A stretch of 64,000 nt of DNA from Pomphorhynchus laevis (lineage: Eukaryota > Acanthocephala > Palaeacanthocephala > Echinorhynchida > Pomphorhynchidae): the NCBI GenBank assembly GCA_012934845.2, contig WNNJ02003006.1, positions 1-64,000 of the forward strand, read 5' to 3'. Under the pieces are notes generated by a model. The model was given only the letters and a program-made list of their open reading frames with translations, was not told where the DNA came from and did no database searches. Positions 52,147-63,244 of the stretch are shown here, piece by piece. Numbering within the stretch: position 1 is the first letter of the stretch; each line of letters starts with the position of its first letter. The position numbers and the translations under genes are program-made.

Positions 52147-53415
52147 AAGCTGACAGACCCAAGAAGAAAGTGGAACAACGAATTGGAGGTGCCCGGAAGT
52201 GGACCACAGGAGTTAAGAATATCCGTAACAGATAGATCTCTACTCCTGAAGTTACACCAAGGCGGGATTGGTTGAGGTGATTGAGTGGCTCCATAGTTGT
52301 GTAGGGCTAGTGACTCCTCCAAAACTTTTTCAAGGCCTACATTCCCTATCCAACTCAATGCTCTATCCTTCCAGCAAACAAACTTCTCCTTCTTGAAAAT
52401 CTTCCAAAAGGAAGACTGAGAAGGATTAAGGCGAGCGATACTCGTCCTATCCCTACTCAGCTGGAACCTGTATCTAGTGCTCCAGTATTCATTCGAGAGG
52501 GCCTGTTTGGCGGAAGCAGAGAGATTAGGGAGGTTCAGTAATTTTGCTAGGACCTTGAGTTTCGTCGGAGTGGGATTGTATATACGACCTTTATAGGTAG
52601 TCGATAGAATCGCGGTAGCTTGCGAAAAGAGGTAGGTATTAAATTCGGTCAGACTCTCATTTCCTATTCGGGGAAAGAGTTGGATAGCCGCCTGAAAGAA
52701 GGCCACTCTGATAGGATCAAAGTGAAACCTTCTGCGAAGCAACATATCTTCCTCAATTCTCCAACGAATTAGGTCATGAGAGGTAGACAATTGCTGGCGC
52801 AACTGCTCCGTGCAGAGGGGTTTTAACAGCCACCTCGAGTGAAGCAGTAAAATGTCGAGGATAGAATTTGTTGATGTGCAATGAAAGGTAGGGGATGGGG
52901 GTTTGTGAATAAGATAACCGTTCCTAGCTCTGCGAAGCGCTGCATTGATCCAACGACCAGTTCTGTCGTTGAAATCCCCAAGTATCATGTCATAACCGCT
53001 GTCAATAATACTATCCAGGAGGTCACGGTTCTTGTGAATTTCCCCTGGACGGATGTAGACATTGGCTAGACTGAGGCGTTTACCGTTCTTACTGAGTGAA
53101 ACTACTAAACAAGACATGGCTGGACATGAGTAGTTTAATAGGAGGGAGGACCTTAAGGAGCACTTAACTAAGGTCAAGAGTCCTTGAGATGAAGAGGAGT
53201 GAGGTGGGGTTATGTACGGAGTATAATGGGAACATATATGTTTTGGGATAAATCGAATAATGTCTTGGGGAAGACGGATAGACCGCGTCTCCTGAAGGAC
53301 TTATAACATCTGCATCTCTACCAGATAAAAGTCTAAGGGCAGAAGCACCTCCCGAATTCCACTGAATGATATTCAGTGAAAAAGGCTCGGGTTTACTCAC
53401 TATTGTGTCATACAA
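52143..53415 (-). pseudogene. LINE B5 AP-like endonuclease
   Basis: Frames 53415-53164 and 53177-52143 carry EPFSLNIIQWNSGGASALRL (N motif), RLSLANVYIRPGEI, DMILGDFNDRTGRWI (GDFN motif) and TNSILDILLLHS. A linker follows with RRRFHFDPIRVAFFQAA, DRTSIARLNPSQSSFWKIFK and FRSRDLSVTDILNSCG. The first frame ends in altered sequence where copy 1 reads VLQKTRSIRLPQDI, indicating a short frame change. The SDH motif at the end of the domain is not obvious. Confidence 0.75.
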
Positions 53416-53435
53416 GTTGGACGGGGGCAGCCAAC

Positions 53436-54573
53436 CTAGACAGAGCTAGGTGCAGGAGGGTTGCCCCTCCAGCCACTAGCCTCATCCAGGGTAAGAGCCC
53501 CCTGGGCAATATCATCATTTCCCAACGAGGAGGCCCCTTTATCTTGTAGCAATTTCCCCATCTTAAGGGGAGGAACCGTTCGTGCTGAGGCACCACGTTT
53601 ATTTGATTTAGGTCTTACTATAGCTGGCTCCAACGGCACTGAAGCTGAACCAAGGAAAGCCGCCAGAAGGGGGCCCATCATTCTCTCAATCTGTGCCAAA
53701 ATAACTTTCTTATTATTGTCAATTAGAGATAATATGTCCAAGTTTGACATTCTGTCTGCCGGCGCAGAAACAGATGCGTAGTCTTTTGAAGTAGGGGTTG
53801 ACTTGGCAGAGAATCTTCTTTGATAGTCTTTGAAGATTCGGCAGCGTCGCGACCACGCGGGGTGGTCTCCCCCGCAATTGATACAGACAGGAGGGGTCAC
53901 ACACCTCTCCCCCTTAGACATATTATCGCATGAAGTAAGTCCACAAACTCCACATATTTTTTCACGCGAACAAGACGAGGCCCAGTGCCCCAACTATGGC
54001 ATAGGTTGCAATGTGGATAAGTAAACGAGTCTTGATCAACCAGGGTAAACCTTAAGTTATACCCCCCAGGAAAGGGTTACTCGCGGCCTTGGATAACAAC
54101 GGAGCATTATCTAAATCTGCCGTGCAAAAGGCAATGGGGAGTACATCTCCTGTTTTCGACTTAAGGCATCTTATTGATTCCAATTTATAGGTCTTACGAA
54201 GGAGGTCAAAATCTTCCTCTTCGAGGTGAGGAGGGTGGTTTGTAATTTTTAGGGTCGCCTGAATAGGCTTTAACAATAACGTTCCTATGTGGGAAAGGCT
54301 CTTCTTAAAAAATTGTTCGTAGGCTTCCAACAGAGCAGGGGAAGCAAATGAAACTTTGACAGTGTTTACATACGTTCTTACAGAATTAAAGACTATTCTC
54401 CCGGGGTAGTCTTTAACGAAGGTACGGAGAAAGACAGTAAATAATCTGTGCCTTTTTATAGGTTTTGTAGCTGTGATAATCGCCAAATTAAGTTTTGGAA
54501 TAGGGGGAAGTTCCCTCGAGTCAGATGCTGAGTTAGAAACAAATTTACTAACCTTAGGATCGTTGATTGTCAT
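53436..54573 (-). pseudogene. LINE B5 ORF1 with CCHC knuckles
   Basis: The first frame (54573-54052) starts MTINDPKVSKFVSNSASD and has an alpha/beta region LNLAIITATKPIKRHRLF to PIQATLKITNHPPHLEEED, resembling the RRM-like part of gag-type ORF1 proteins. The second (53993-53436) has GHWASSC, CGVCGLTSCDNMSKGERC and CINCGGDHPAWSRRC, which are CCHC knuckles, and a Ser/Pro-rich tail. One frame change at about 54050 joins them. The protein would bind the element RNA. Confidence 0.75.
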
Positions 54574-54765
54574 TGTAGAAGTAGAAAGTATACCTTTTTC
54601 GAGAGATTTCGTTCCAAAATGGAAGATTTCTGAAGCATTTTTGCAGGAGCTTTTATGCTCCGACGCACACTAAACGTTGTTACTTGTACAAATTTTTTCA
54701 AGCACAGTCGCTTATTATACAAATATCTACATTGACGGGAATAATTTTTAGTTCGCAGCAATAAA

Positions 54766-55042
54766 AAATAGATTTATTTTTACGTTGCAAATGCGTGCCG
54801 GCGCACGCTTACATGACCATGAAAAAATCTAAATCATGTGTCGAGAAGGTGGGTACGGAGGCGGTATTTGAATGTAATAAAGGTGGGAGCGCGGCGGAAG
54901 TCGAAAGGGAGCCGATTCCAGGCGAGGGGAGCGGCGACGAGAAAGAATCGGAGACCGTAGTTGTTAGAGTAATTGGGAACGTGGAGTAAGAGGGAATGAC
55001 GGGAACGCAGCCATACAGAGGTGGAACGAGTGTCGTCTAATA
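54766..55042 (-). mobile_element. LINE family A copy 6, short 3' end
   Basis: A 277-base 5'-truncated piece with the family A 3' end, conserved hairpin (54793-54808) and tail aataaatctattttttatt on the element strand. It abuts the 5' end of LINE B copy 5. Confidence 0.8.
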
Positions 55043-55294
55043 AGTTTTTGTTCTAGGCGACAATCACTTACACAGCTGTATTCTACATCAAAAGTTGATC
55101 TAAGATCATGCTTCAAACAGTCCCACTACAACAACTTGCGAAAATAATTTTTTATTTCTTTTTTAATTATAAAAAATTTAAAATCTGTTGAACTCTTGAA
55201 CATAAATTAAACGGGAAGTCAGCGTATGATAAAAATTAAAATATGTTATTTTTGCGTTAAATTCGGCAAATCACGGGAAATCCAAATATGCCAC

Positions 55295-56216
55295 CATATT
55301 AGTCTTTGAAGGCGCCACACTCCTTCGAGAGCTTTTCAGGGGTTGATAAGGCATGCTATCAGTTAGAAGCCACCCTTGAGGAATTACTCATACGATTTTC
55401 GCCCCGTAATACCGTTGCAAATCGTATACACCATAAACCTTGGTTTTACAAAGAGTTAAGAATGCTTTAAAATTAAAAAAATGAAATTCCATTTGTTTTC
55501 TAATAATAGTATTGATTACTGTAGGTATAGAGAGGCCAGAAATCGGTTCACATTTCTTAAACGCTTCAAACAATGCCAATTTGAAGAGAAAAGTGCTTAA
55601 ATGTCAATTCATAATCCTAAATCCGTATTCAATTATGCTAATTTCAACAACAAAAATAAACACATTGGTTCACTTGTTGATACTGATGGTTGCACATTGA
55701 TTAAATATGATGACACAGCGAATGCTTTCGCTCAACATTTTTGCATAGGAGTTCGTAAATCCTCCTCCGTCATTTTTGCCTCGTACTGTCCATCGTATAT
55801 AAGCATTCATCAGATGTTTTCTGTTAAGGATGTAGTGCTAGAGCTCAAGCGGCTTAAATCGTCAGGTTCTATTTGTCCTGATCGTTTACCACCGGTATTT
55901 CTCAAGAATATCGCTGATGTTATCGGCATACCACTATATTGGATTTGTGTCGCCTCCTTGTACTTCGGTTGTGTCCCGATGAATTGGAAACTTTCGTTGA
56001 TAAGGCCCGTTTTGAAGAAAGGTGATCCATCTTCAGTTGAAAATTATCGCCCGATAAGTCTAACGTGTGTATTCTGTCGAGTTTTGGAAAGGATAATATA
56101 CCGCATTCTAAGCGATTATCTAGAATCCAACAAATTATTGTGTACTAATCAACATGGATTTCGAAGGGATCGCTCAACAAAAAAATTAAAAAAAAAACAG
56201 AACAAAAAATTTTAAG
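55295..56216 (+). mobile_element. CR1-like LINE fragment C1
   Basis: Contains the endonuclease-polymerase linker (DKACYQLEATLEELLIRFSP, HKPWFYKELRML, YCRYREARNRFTFLKRFK) and the start of the reverse transcriptase (55601-56215): LKRLKSSGSICPDRLPPVFL, VPMNWKLSLIRPVLKKGDPS, VENYRPISLTCVFCRVLERI and NQHGFRRDRST. It ends in an A-rich stretch right where C2 starts. Both 5' and 3' parts are missing, so it was probably broken by the insertion of C2 or by deletion. The 55043-55294 interval before it holds nothing recognised. Confidence 0.75.
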
Positions 56217-56300
56217 ACCTTAAACACACATTCAGATCGCTACGCTCGCGGAAAAATCTGTATTAATATCAAATTAAAAGAGACCCTAAAAACGTTTAAG

Positions 56301-56380
56301 ATCTAAAATAAATACAATCTAAAGTAAATACAATTACAAACATCTTACAATCTAAAGTAAATACAATCTAAAGTAAATAC
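56301..56380. repeat. 16-base tandem repeat in the C2 leader
   Basis: The unit aatctaaagtaaatac occurs about four times with an interruption at 56331-56348. It lies in the leader upstream of ORF1. Confidence 0.75.
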
Positions 56381-56429
56381 AAATACGGTGAATTTTCACT
56401 CGAATCAACGACATTTTTGTGAACAAACA

Positions 56430-57463
56430 ATGAAATCGGTGAAAACTCGCAAAAAACAGACAGACGATGGCTAGGTTCAGTTGGAAGTTGAATGCGACAA
56501 GCAGGGATGCGATGTTTGGACACTCTTAAAGGTGAAAAAAAAATTGACGTTGCGAGAAACGAAAGTAAACATTTCATTTGTGGATATTGCGTGTGTAACG
56601 ACGCACGATTGGATAAAACTGAACTTGTCGAGGAGGAAGGCGATGAGTCGGCGCCAGCTCTTCATGTTATTGCACAGCGTCAAGAAAAGATCTCCCACTG
56701 CAATTCACAACAGCCTCCATCAGCATTTGATCAGACTTTTCAAACTTCACCTGAAAAATGTGTAGATCTAGACAAGAACACTCTGAGCTACGAAGAGAAA
56801 ACACCTGATTTTCCAGATTCGTTTGTCTCGATAACATCATGTAGCGGACCTCCAAGTTCTTTACAATCAACTGACTTGCGACTTAAATCTACTAATTCTT
56901 ACTCCAATTCAGTCTCCCTAAATAACTCATTAACTGCCCCTATTCGCCGGACTTATGATAGATCACAGTGTCTAATCATAGCTAATATGAGGGAATCATC
57001 TGCTACTAACAATCATTTACGTGTACAGCATGACGTCAAAGCTGTACAACCCTTCTTCTCTGAGCTATTACACACTTGTTTCCCTACTGAGCTGCAGCAA
57101 TTCAGAGTTCTCCATCTTTATAGACTGGGGAAAATAATATCAGATAACAGTCCACGCCTTCTTAAGGTCATATTAGCAACGCCCGATATGTGTACATTAA
57201 CTTTAAAATACGGTTATCATCTTGCAGGTACTGGATTGATCCTTCGCAGAGATCTTTCGATCGAGGACAGAACTCGACTGAAACAAGCCAGGAGCAAACT
57301 TAGTAACAGAGTAGCTAACGGTGAAAGTAACCTCACCGTCATAAATTTTCGTGTAGTGCGACGCAGGACTTCAACTCGTTTCTGGATTCGTTCCATTGGC
57401 AACGGTGGAAACATCGGGGAGCTGCGAAGTCTTTGTGTCGCAACGAAACTACCCAAGAAGTGA
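56430..57463 (+). pseudogene. C2 ORF1, PHD-like finger and C-terminal domain
   Basis: Starts MKSVKTRKKQTDDG followed by an in-frame TAG, then VECDKQGCDVWTL in one frame and KHFICGYCVCND in the next, together forming the PHD-like finger broken by a frameshift in the A-run near 56540. The open frame to 57463 continues through a Ser-rich linker to DRSQCLIIANMRESSATNN, VQHDVKAVQPFFSELLHTC, LRVLHLYRLGK-like residues and LKYGYHLAGTGLILRRDLS. The last block is the end of the domain shared with LINE A ORF1. Confidence 0.75.
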
Positions 57464-58220
57464 CAGTAAATGTCGATAAGAGATACGAGTATTCCGACCC
57501 AGTACACTCCACACATGCCTTCCGGGTCTTATATTCGAATGTCTTAAGTCTCATTAATAAAATGGACAAAGTTATCACTCTGGTTAACAGCACCTCATTT
57601 GAAATACTTGTTTTTACAGAGTCGTGGTTAAAACCACACATCATAGATTCAGAATTTTCCATCAATGGGTACGCCATAATCCGAGCAGATCGGCAAATTT
57701 GCCGTGGTGGCGGAGTGATCATATATGCTAGAGAAGTTCTTACAACTCGTGTTATGTCAATTGAGTGCGATGAATCAAGTCTTTGTGAATACGCTTGGGT
57801 TTCTGTAACAGACCATAAAAACATATTTTTATCTCTAGGTGTCTTCTATCGCCCCCCCCATTCGCTCCAACCGGGTCGATTATATCCTCAATAACTGAAA
57901 ATGCATTCAAGGGTCAAAAAGTTATTTTATTAGGAGACTTTAACATGCCGCGAATTGATTGGATAGATTACGTTCCTCTTCCTGGATGTGATCCTGAATC
58001 ATTACTGCTTTTAAACACGATAAATGATCTACATTTAGTCCAACATGTTCAAGGGATACTCGTCCCAGGGGTACTAATTCCTCAATTCTTGACCTCTGCT
58101 TTTCGAGTGAAACATATCTGATAAAAAACGTCAAATACGGACCTCCGCTAGGATCAAGCGATCACTCTACCATCTCAATAGAATTTAACGCACTCGGACC
58201 ATATGCCGAAACGGTTAAAA
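57433..58220 (+). pseudogene. C2 AP-like endonuclease
   Basis: Motifs in order: VLYSNVLSLINKMDKV (N motif), ILVFTESWLKPHI (E motif), NGYAIIRADRQICRGGGVII, SLGVFYRPP, ILLGDFNMPRIDWID (GDFN motif) and GSSDHSTISIEF (SDH motif). All catalytic positions are present. Two frame changes occur, at about 57880 and 58070. Confidence 0.8.
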
Positions 58221-58585
58221 CGTCGAATCCTTTTAAGATCGACTATGATGTCGTGCGCAGTATAATTTCCTGTATGTATTGGCCCGACCCGTCGAAAGCA
58301 GGCATTCAAGAAGCTTGGGATCACTTAAAGACCATGGTACATTGTGTTCTCGACTATTTTGCTCCGATACGTCACAATCGTACACGAAAACTAAATCCGA
58401 AATGGTTAGATGCGGAAAACACCGTGATATCAAACACCGTGATAGATGTTTCCATGCGTACAAAAAAGGGGAACTTTCTTTTGAACACTACCGTCATTGC
58501 AGGAATACGGTTTCTATTCTGAAAAAAAAACAGAAAAAAAACGCAGTTTCATCTCAAATATATGCCAGTCCACTCATAACAATCC

Positions 58586-60298
58586 TTGGATGGCTTTCAA
58601 AAGCATACTTCCACGGTCTATACACTCGACAGATTGTTCATACTTATTGGCGACAATGGATCGATCTTGACCTCCCCAACTGATGTAGCTGCCCATTTTA
58701 TGGACTATTTCGCTATCAAAGAAGATAGAGTCTCGATCCCCGATGGTATAATCCAAACTAAACACAATGTACTTCTACCTAGAGTAGTCATATCTAACAT
58801 TGAATTTAGCGATGAAGAGGTACTGCACGAGCTACTTAAATTACCCCGCAACGCCGCGTCAGGTCCTGACCATATACCTCCAATACTCTTAAAGGAATTG
58901 GCCCATGCAATATACGTTCCCTTAGCTTCTATTTTTAGAAGTTCACTAAACACAGGTTATCTACCATCTGATTGGACTAAGGCTATTGTACGTCCAATTT
59001 TCAAGAAAGGGTGATAAATCCCAAGTTTCCAACTACCGTCCCATCAGTCTCACAGCTGTAGCTTGTAAGGTATTAGAAAAATTGATTCTTCGTCACCTTA
59101 GCGCTTTCGTTAAAGCTAACAATCGCCTCAGCCCCAGTCAGCATGGATTTAGGCTAAATCGCTCAACGGTAACGAACCTTGTAAAAGCTAGAGCAAGCTG
59201 TGTTGATTCAATGAGGAGTGGTTCCAAAGTAGATGTGATATTTATAGACTTATCGAAAGCATTCGATAGAGTTATTCCCAATTTGCTAGTAAACAAATCA
59301 TCTAGCATTAGTGTATGGGGCTCTTTGTTACGCTGGATTCAATCATTCGTAAGCAACCGCTCGTTTGCAGTACGCATAAGCCATTATCTTTCTGGTTACT
59401 CAATGATGACGACAGGCGTCCTGCAGGGATCGGCCATTAGTCCGACTCTCTTTAATATATATGTAAATGATATTACAAACAACTTAACGTCGGAATGTGT
59501 TACCTACGCAGATGATATTAAGGTTTGGAGGCGAATCATTAATGATTCTGATGTTAGCGCTCTTCAAAAAGACCTGGATTCCATAAATAAATGGTGTATA
59601 TCTAATGGACTGATGATAAATGCGACTAAATATAGACATATGCGAATTGGCCACCCAGACATTCGTTGCTCTTATAAAATTGAAAACATGTCGATTGATT
59701 CTACAGATAAAATCGATGATTTAGGGGTATCTACGCTTAATACGTTCGATATGAGCGCTCATATAAATAAAGTTTCGGCCAATTGCCGTCGTAATATTGA
59801 CATCATTAGACGACCTTTTAGATCACTAGAGGCATGTAGCTTCAGAATAATATACAAGGCCCTCATCGAATCTCGAATGTTATACGCATCTCCCGCAGCG
59901 TATCCACATATGTGCAAGAACATTGTGGCTTATGAATGAATTCTCCGGTCGCCTACTCGTCTTGTTCCCACTGTCAAAGACCTGCCGTTTGACCAGAAGT
60001 TAGAAATCCTAGGTGTTTCAACGGTTTGTGAAAGTTTGGTAAAAGCTGATCTTATGCTGGTATGGAGGGCAATTTTATCGCCCACTCATCCCCTCAACTT
60101 CATGTTTTGCCTACGCAACTCCGAGAAATTACGTGGACATCGACTAACGCTCAAACATCGTAGAAAAGTCTATCGACACTATCAGGATATCAGCGATCGA
60201 GTAATAAACAGTTGGAACAGACTACCGTCATCTGTAATTGAATGCCGGAACATCCGAGAATTTCGGCGTGCGCTGAACAGTGTATTGCTCTCATAGGA
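58586..60298 (+). pseudogene. C2 reverse transcriptase and C-terminal region
   Basis: Contains AASGPDHIPPILLKEL, LPSDWTKAIVRPIFKKG, VSNYRPISLTAVACKVLEKL, SQHGFRLNRSTVTNL, VIFIDLSKAFDRVIPN (motif A), GVLQGSAISPTLFNIYVND (motif B), VTYADDIKVWR (motif C) and YKALIESRMLYASPA. A frameshift at 58990-59010 and an in-frame TGA at 59937-59939 interrupt it. After the TGA the same frame reads on through RSPTRLVPTVKDLPFDQKLE to NSWNRLPSSVIECRNIREF, the usual end of CR1 ORF2. Confidence 0.85.
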
Positions 60299-60421
60299 AG
60301 TCGAACCTGATTTGGATTTTTTTGTTTTACTGACATTGTACTTTTTTACATTAAGATCCAGCCAAACGAGCCACCGCTCATCACCTGTTGTATACTTATA
60401 ATAATAACAATCACTAATCTC

Positions 60422-61625
60422 TTGATTGCCCAGAATAGCTGGGGTTCATTAGTTGATAAGGGCTTTGATGTTGATATAGTATTTTTTGATTTTTCAAAAG
60501 CGTTTGATATGGTTCCACATGACATCTTGATTCAGAAAATGCGTGCTCTAAACATTGATCCACTTATTATTCGCTGGATAAAAGAATTTTTATCTAACAG
60601 ATTCTATCAGGTTGTTGTAAATGGTTCTCTTTCTGATCCTTATCCGGTCAATGTTGGAGTTCCGCAGGGTTCGGTCCTCGGCCCATTGTTATTCTGTATT
60701 TTCATTAATGACCTTCCTTCCATTTTGAACTCACACTCTCTCTTATATGCAGACGACCTAAAAATTTGGCAGGCTATCCGGTCAGATTCGGACACGGTGC
60801 TAGTTCAATCGGATATCGACAGCATTTCCAACTGGGCTTATATGAATGGTCTGTCACTGAATATATCGAAGTGTACTTGTATGCGTTTGCAATCACGCAG
60901 TCATAGTGTGTATCCAACTTATCATCTTGAGGATAAGAACATTAAAGTAGTAACTCGTCTTAGCGACCTTGGAATAGTAGTTGCGAATGATTTTTCGACT
61001 AATTTGAATACTGAGTTGGCTTGCTCAAAAGCAAATCGAATGGTTGGAATGATTCGTAGAACTTTTAGTGTGTTGAATTCAGTTTCATTTAGAGCACTCG
61101 CCAACGCATTTGTGATCAGTCATCTTACCTATGCATCACAATGTTCGTTCCCAAGAACAGTATACAAGAAAAGTAGAATTGAAAATGTGCTGCGCCGGTC
61201 AACAAAGCTCGTAAATTCAGTTAAAGCCTTACCTTATAATAAAAGGCTAAAAAACTTGGTATGGTTTCTATAAGCGACCTTCGGTTTCGGCGAGATATGT
61301 GTTCAACATGGGAAGCTTTACACAAGGGAAATCACGTCTTAAGAGAATTGATGACTGTTCGGAAAAGTCGGGCTTTGCGTGGACACAATTTTACTTTAGC
61401 CCATCGCCGAGTTATACACTCTAAAACTGTACAATTTGGACACCGAATCGTAGGTAAGTGGAACCGATTAAGTGAAGAAATTGTCAACTCAAGATCGGTT
61501 TCAGCATTCAAACATGAACTTTTTTGACTTTTGTTTGTGAGTCTTTCTTTTTTTCTTTACTTTTTCTTTTTTAACTGTGCAACTATGAGCTTTGCTCGTC
61601 TGTTTGTCGAAATAATAATAGTCAA
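60422..61625 (+). mobile_element. CR1-like LINE D1, 5'-truncated, well preserved
   Basis: Starts inside the polymerase and keeps IVFFDFSKAFDMVPHDILI (motif A), NVGVPQGSVLGPLLFCIFIN (motif B), LLYADDLKIWQAIRSD (motif C), LSLNISKCTCMRL and the C-terminal YNKRLKNL...SISDLRFRRDMCSTW, GKWNRLSEEIVNS. A 283-codon frame is followed by one frameshift at about 61255, after which it reads to the natural end at 61527. The 3' part is a T-rich tail and ends near aaataataatagtc. It is one of the youngest-looking copies in the window. Confidence 0.85.
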
Positions 61626-62185
61626 CTAGGGAAAGATCTACGATAATAAATTGCAATAAGTCTGATATTTTCGGTCATCTATTTAATCAGTCGTAACATC
61701 TGATTTAGTTTAAAAGCCAATGCTGTGCTTTTCATTTCTCAATAAAACAACCGGGACATTTTAAGGCAGTGGGCTGCGCAGAGAGAATACGTAATCATTT
61801 AATCATTTTGTATTCATCTCTAAAAATACTAAGAAAGACAGTTTATTAATAGTATAATGTGATATTTTAGACTACAGCTGATTAAATGCTTTAGATGTTC
61901 AACAATATTTTAAGCTATTTGTTATTGGCTTTATTTAAACATTTCTAATGAGCAGATAGTTGAAGTAATTATTACTACATTTAAATCCATACCATGACAA
62001 TTGCATATCGGGATTGAATCATTAGTTCAGGTGCTTTTAAGTTTTTCTGCGTTCAATCGAATATATTACATATGTTCATAAATTTGGCATTATAATAAAT
62101 CATATCTCCTTATGTGTTCAAAATAATTGACGGTTGTGAATCCCACGACAAAGCCGCTATTTCATTAAAGAAGTATTTTAAACAT
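61626..62185. other. Unassigned AT-rich sequence
   Basis: No open frames or repeats of note between D1 and D2. Confidence 0.4.
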
Positions 62186-62189
62186 TTTA

Positions 62190-63070
62190 GTAAAAAACGA
62201 AATGCTTTTGAAAAAATATAAAATAAATAAGCTACGGCGATATGATAGGCTTAATAAGCTTAAACGATATTATAAGACAATATCTTTAGATCCGTCATTT
62301 CGATCGGCATACAGTGCCTATCACGATCAGTGCATCAGAGCTAAATTTCGTAAGCGCATAATCTACGAACGTAAAATAATTAATTCGATTAATTCAACCC
62401 CAAAGGTATTTTGGTCAGATATTCTCGGAAATAAGTGTGCAAGACCTCTTATATCGTCTTTTAAGTGGGATGAACAGCTTGTTAATTCGCAGGCAAATAT
62501 TTCTGAAGCATTCTCGGATTCGTTTATGCTCGATGTAAAGAACTCCACTAACAAACATAGTGACAATATAAGAAACTAATCACATTTCTGTTAAAGCGTT
62601 TTGAAGTTTCACAATTTTCTGTCTATACAGAGCTGGCTCGATTATCGATACATTAATCTCCTCGTTCTGATGACATATACCCTTACCTACTTTGAGTTTT
62701 AAGGTATGTGCTGGCCTCGGTATTCACTGAATTGTTTCAAATGTCAATTGATAAATGTGAAATACCACTGGATTGGAAATGTGCAACTATAGTTCCTGTT
62801 TTTAAGAAGGGTGATATGCACAATCCTGAAAATTAGACCCGTGAGCTTAATTAGCGTTGTTAGTAAAATTTTTGAACGCATTATCTATATGTAAAAAACT
62901 TATTGCGCCAGTTAAACCAACTAGGCCCACGTCAACATGGATTCAACGTTGGAAGATCGTGTTTATCTAATTTACTTTGTGCTAGAGAAGCATTGTTTTA
63001 ATGAAGTGTCTAATGGAATAGCAGTTGATTGTATCTTTATTGACTTCAGTAGAGCACTGGATAAATATTC
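62190..63070 (+). mobile_element. CR1-like LINE fragment D2
   Basis: A frame at 62202-62579 has the linker sequence AYHDQCIRAKFRKRIIYERK and STPKVFWSDILGNK, then ANISEAFSDSF. Further on, broken frames give SIDKCEIPLDWKCATIVPVF, LGPRQHGFNVGRSCLSNL and CIFIDFSRAL (start of motif A). It ends there, so neither the endonuclease nor the catalytic part of the polymerase remains. Several stops are present after 62580. Confidence 0.75.
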
Positions 63071-63244
63071 TTAGTTATAACTACTTACAAAAGCCATTTT
63101 GCAGCACAAAAAAACAAGCAGTTCAAATTTATTAATCTTACGGTAATCGCCTGTTACCATCATTATGCTTAAAAAGTTCTTGATTTTAACTACTTACAAT
63201 AAATAACACAATGATCTGATTTACAACTGATTACACTAATACTC

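Larger units (their letters stand above)
50820..54760 (-). mobile_element. LINE family B copy 5, full length and best preserved
   Basis: Read from 54760 downward: a leader, ORF1 (54573-54052 and 53993-53436), ORF2 endonuclease (53415-52143), reverse transcriptase (52146-50958) and a 3' end with AATAAAATCTTTATTATT near 50840. Few frame changes separate long open stretches, so this copy is the youngest of the family here and serves as a reference for the others. ORF1 has gag-like CCHC knuckles, and ORF2 has an AP endonuclease and a YADD polymerase without a visible RNase H. This places it in the Jockey/I-type group broadly; the exact clade is uncertain. Confidence 0.85.
56225..60420 (+). mobile_element. 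CR1-like LINE C2, full length
   Basis: A leader with short tandem repeats, ORF1 (about 56430-57463), ORF2 endonuclease (57433-58220), linker, reverse transcriptase (58586-59939) and C-terminal region to TAG at 60296, with a 120-base 3' tail region. The frame is carried by long open stretches with about five frame changes and two stops in all, so it is fairly young. ORF1 and ORF2 overlap by about 30 bases in different frames, which is normal for the group. Confidence 0.85.
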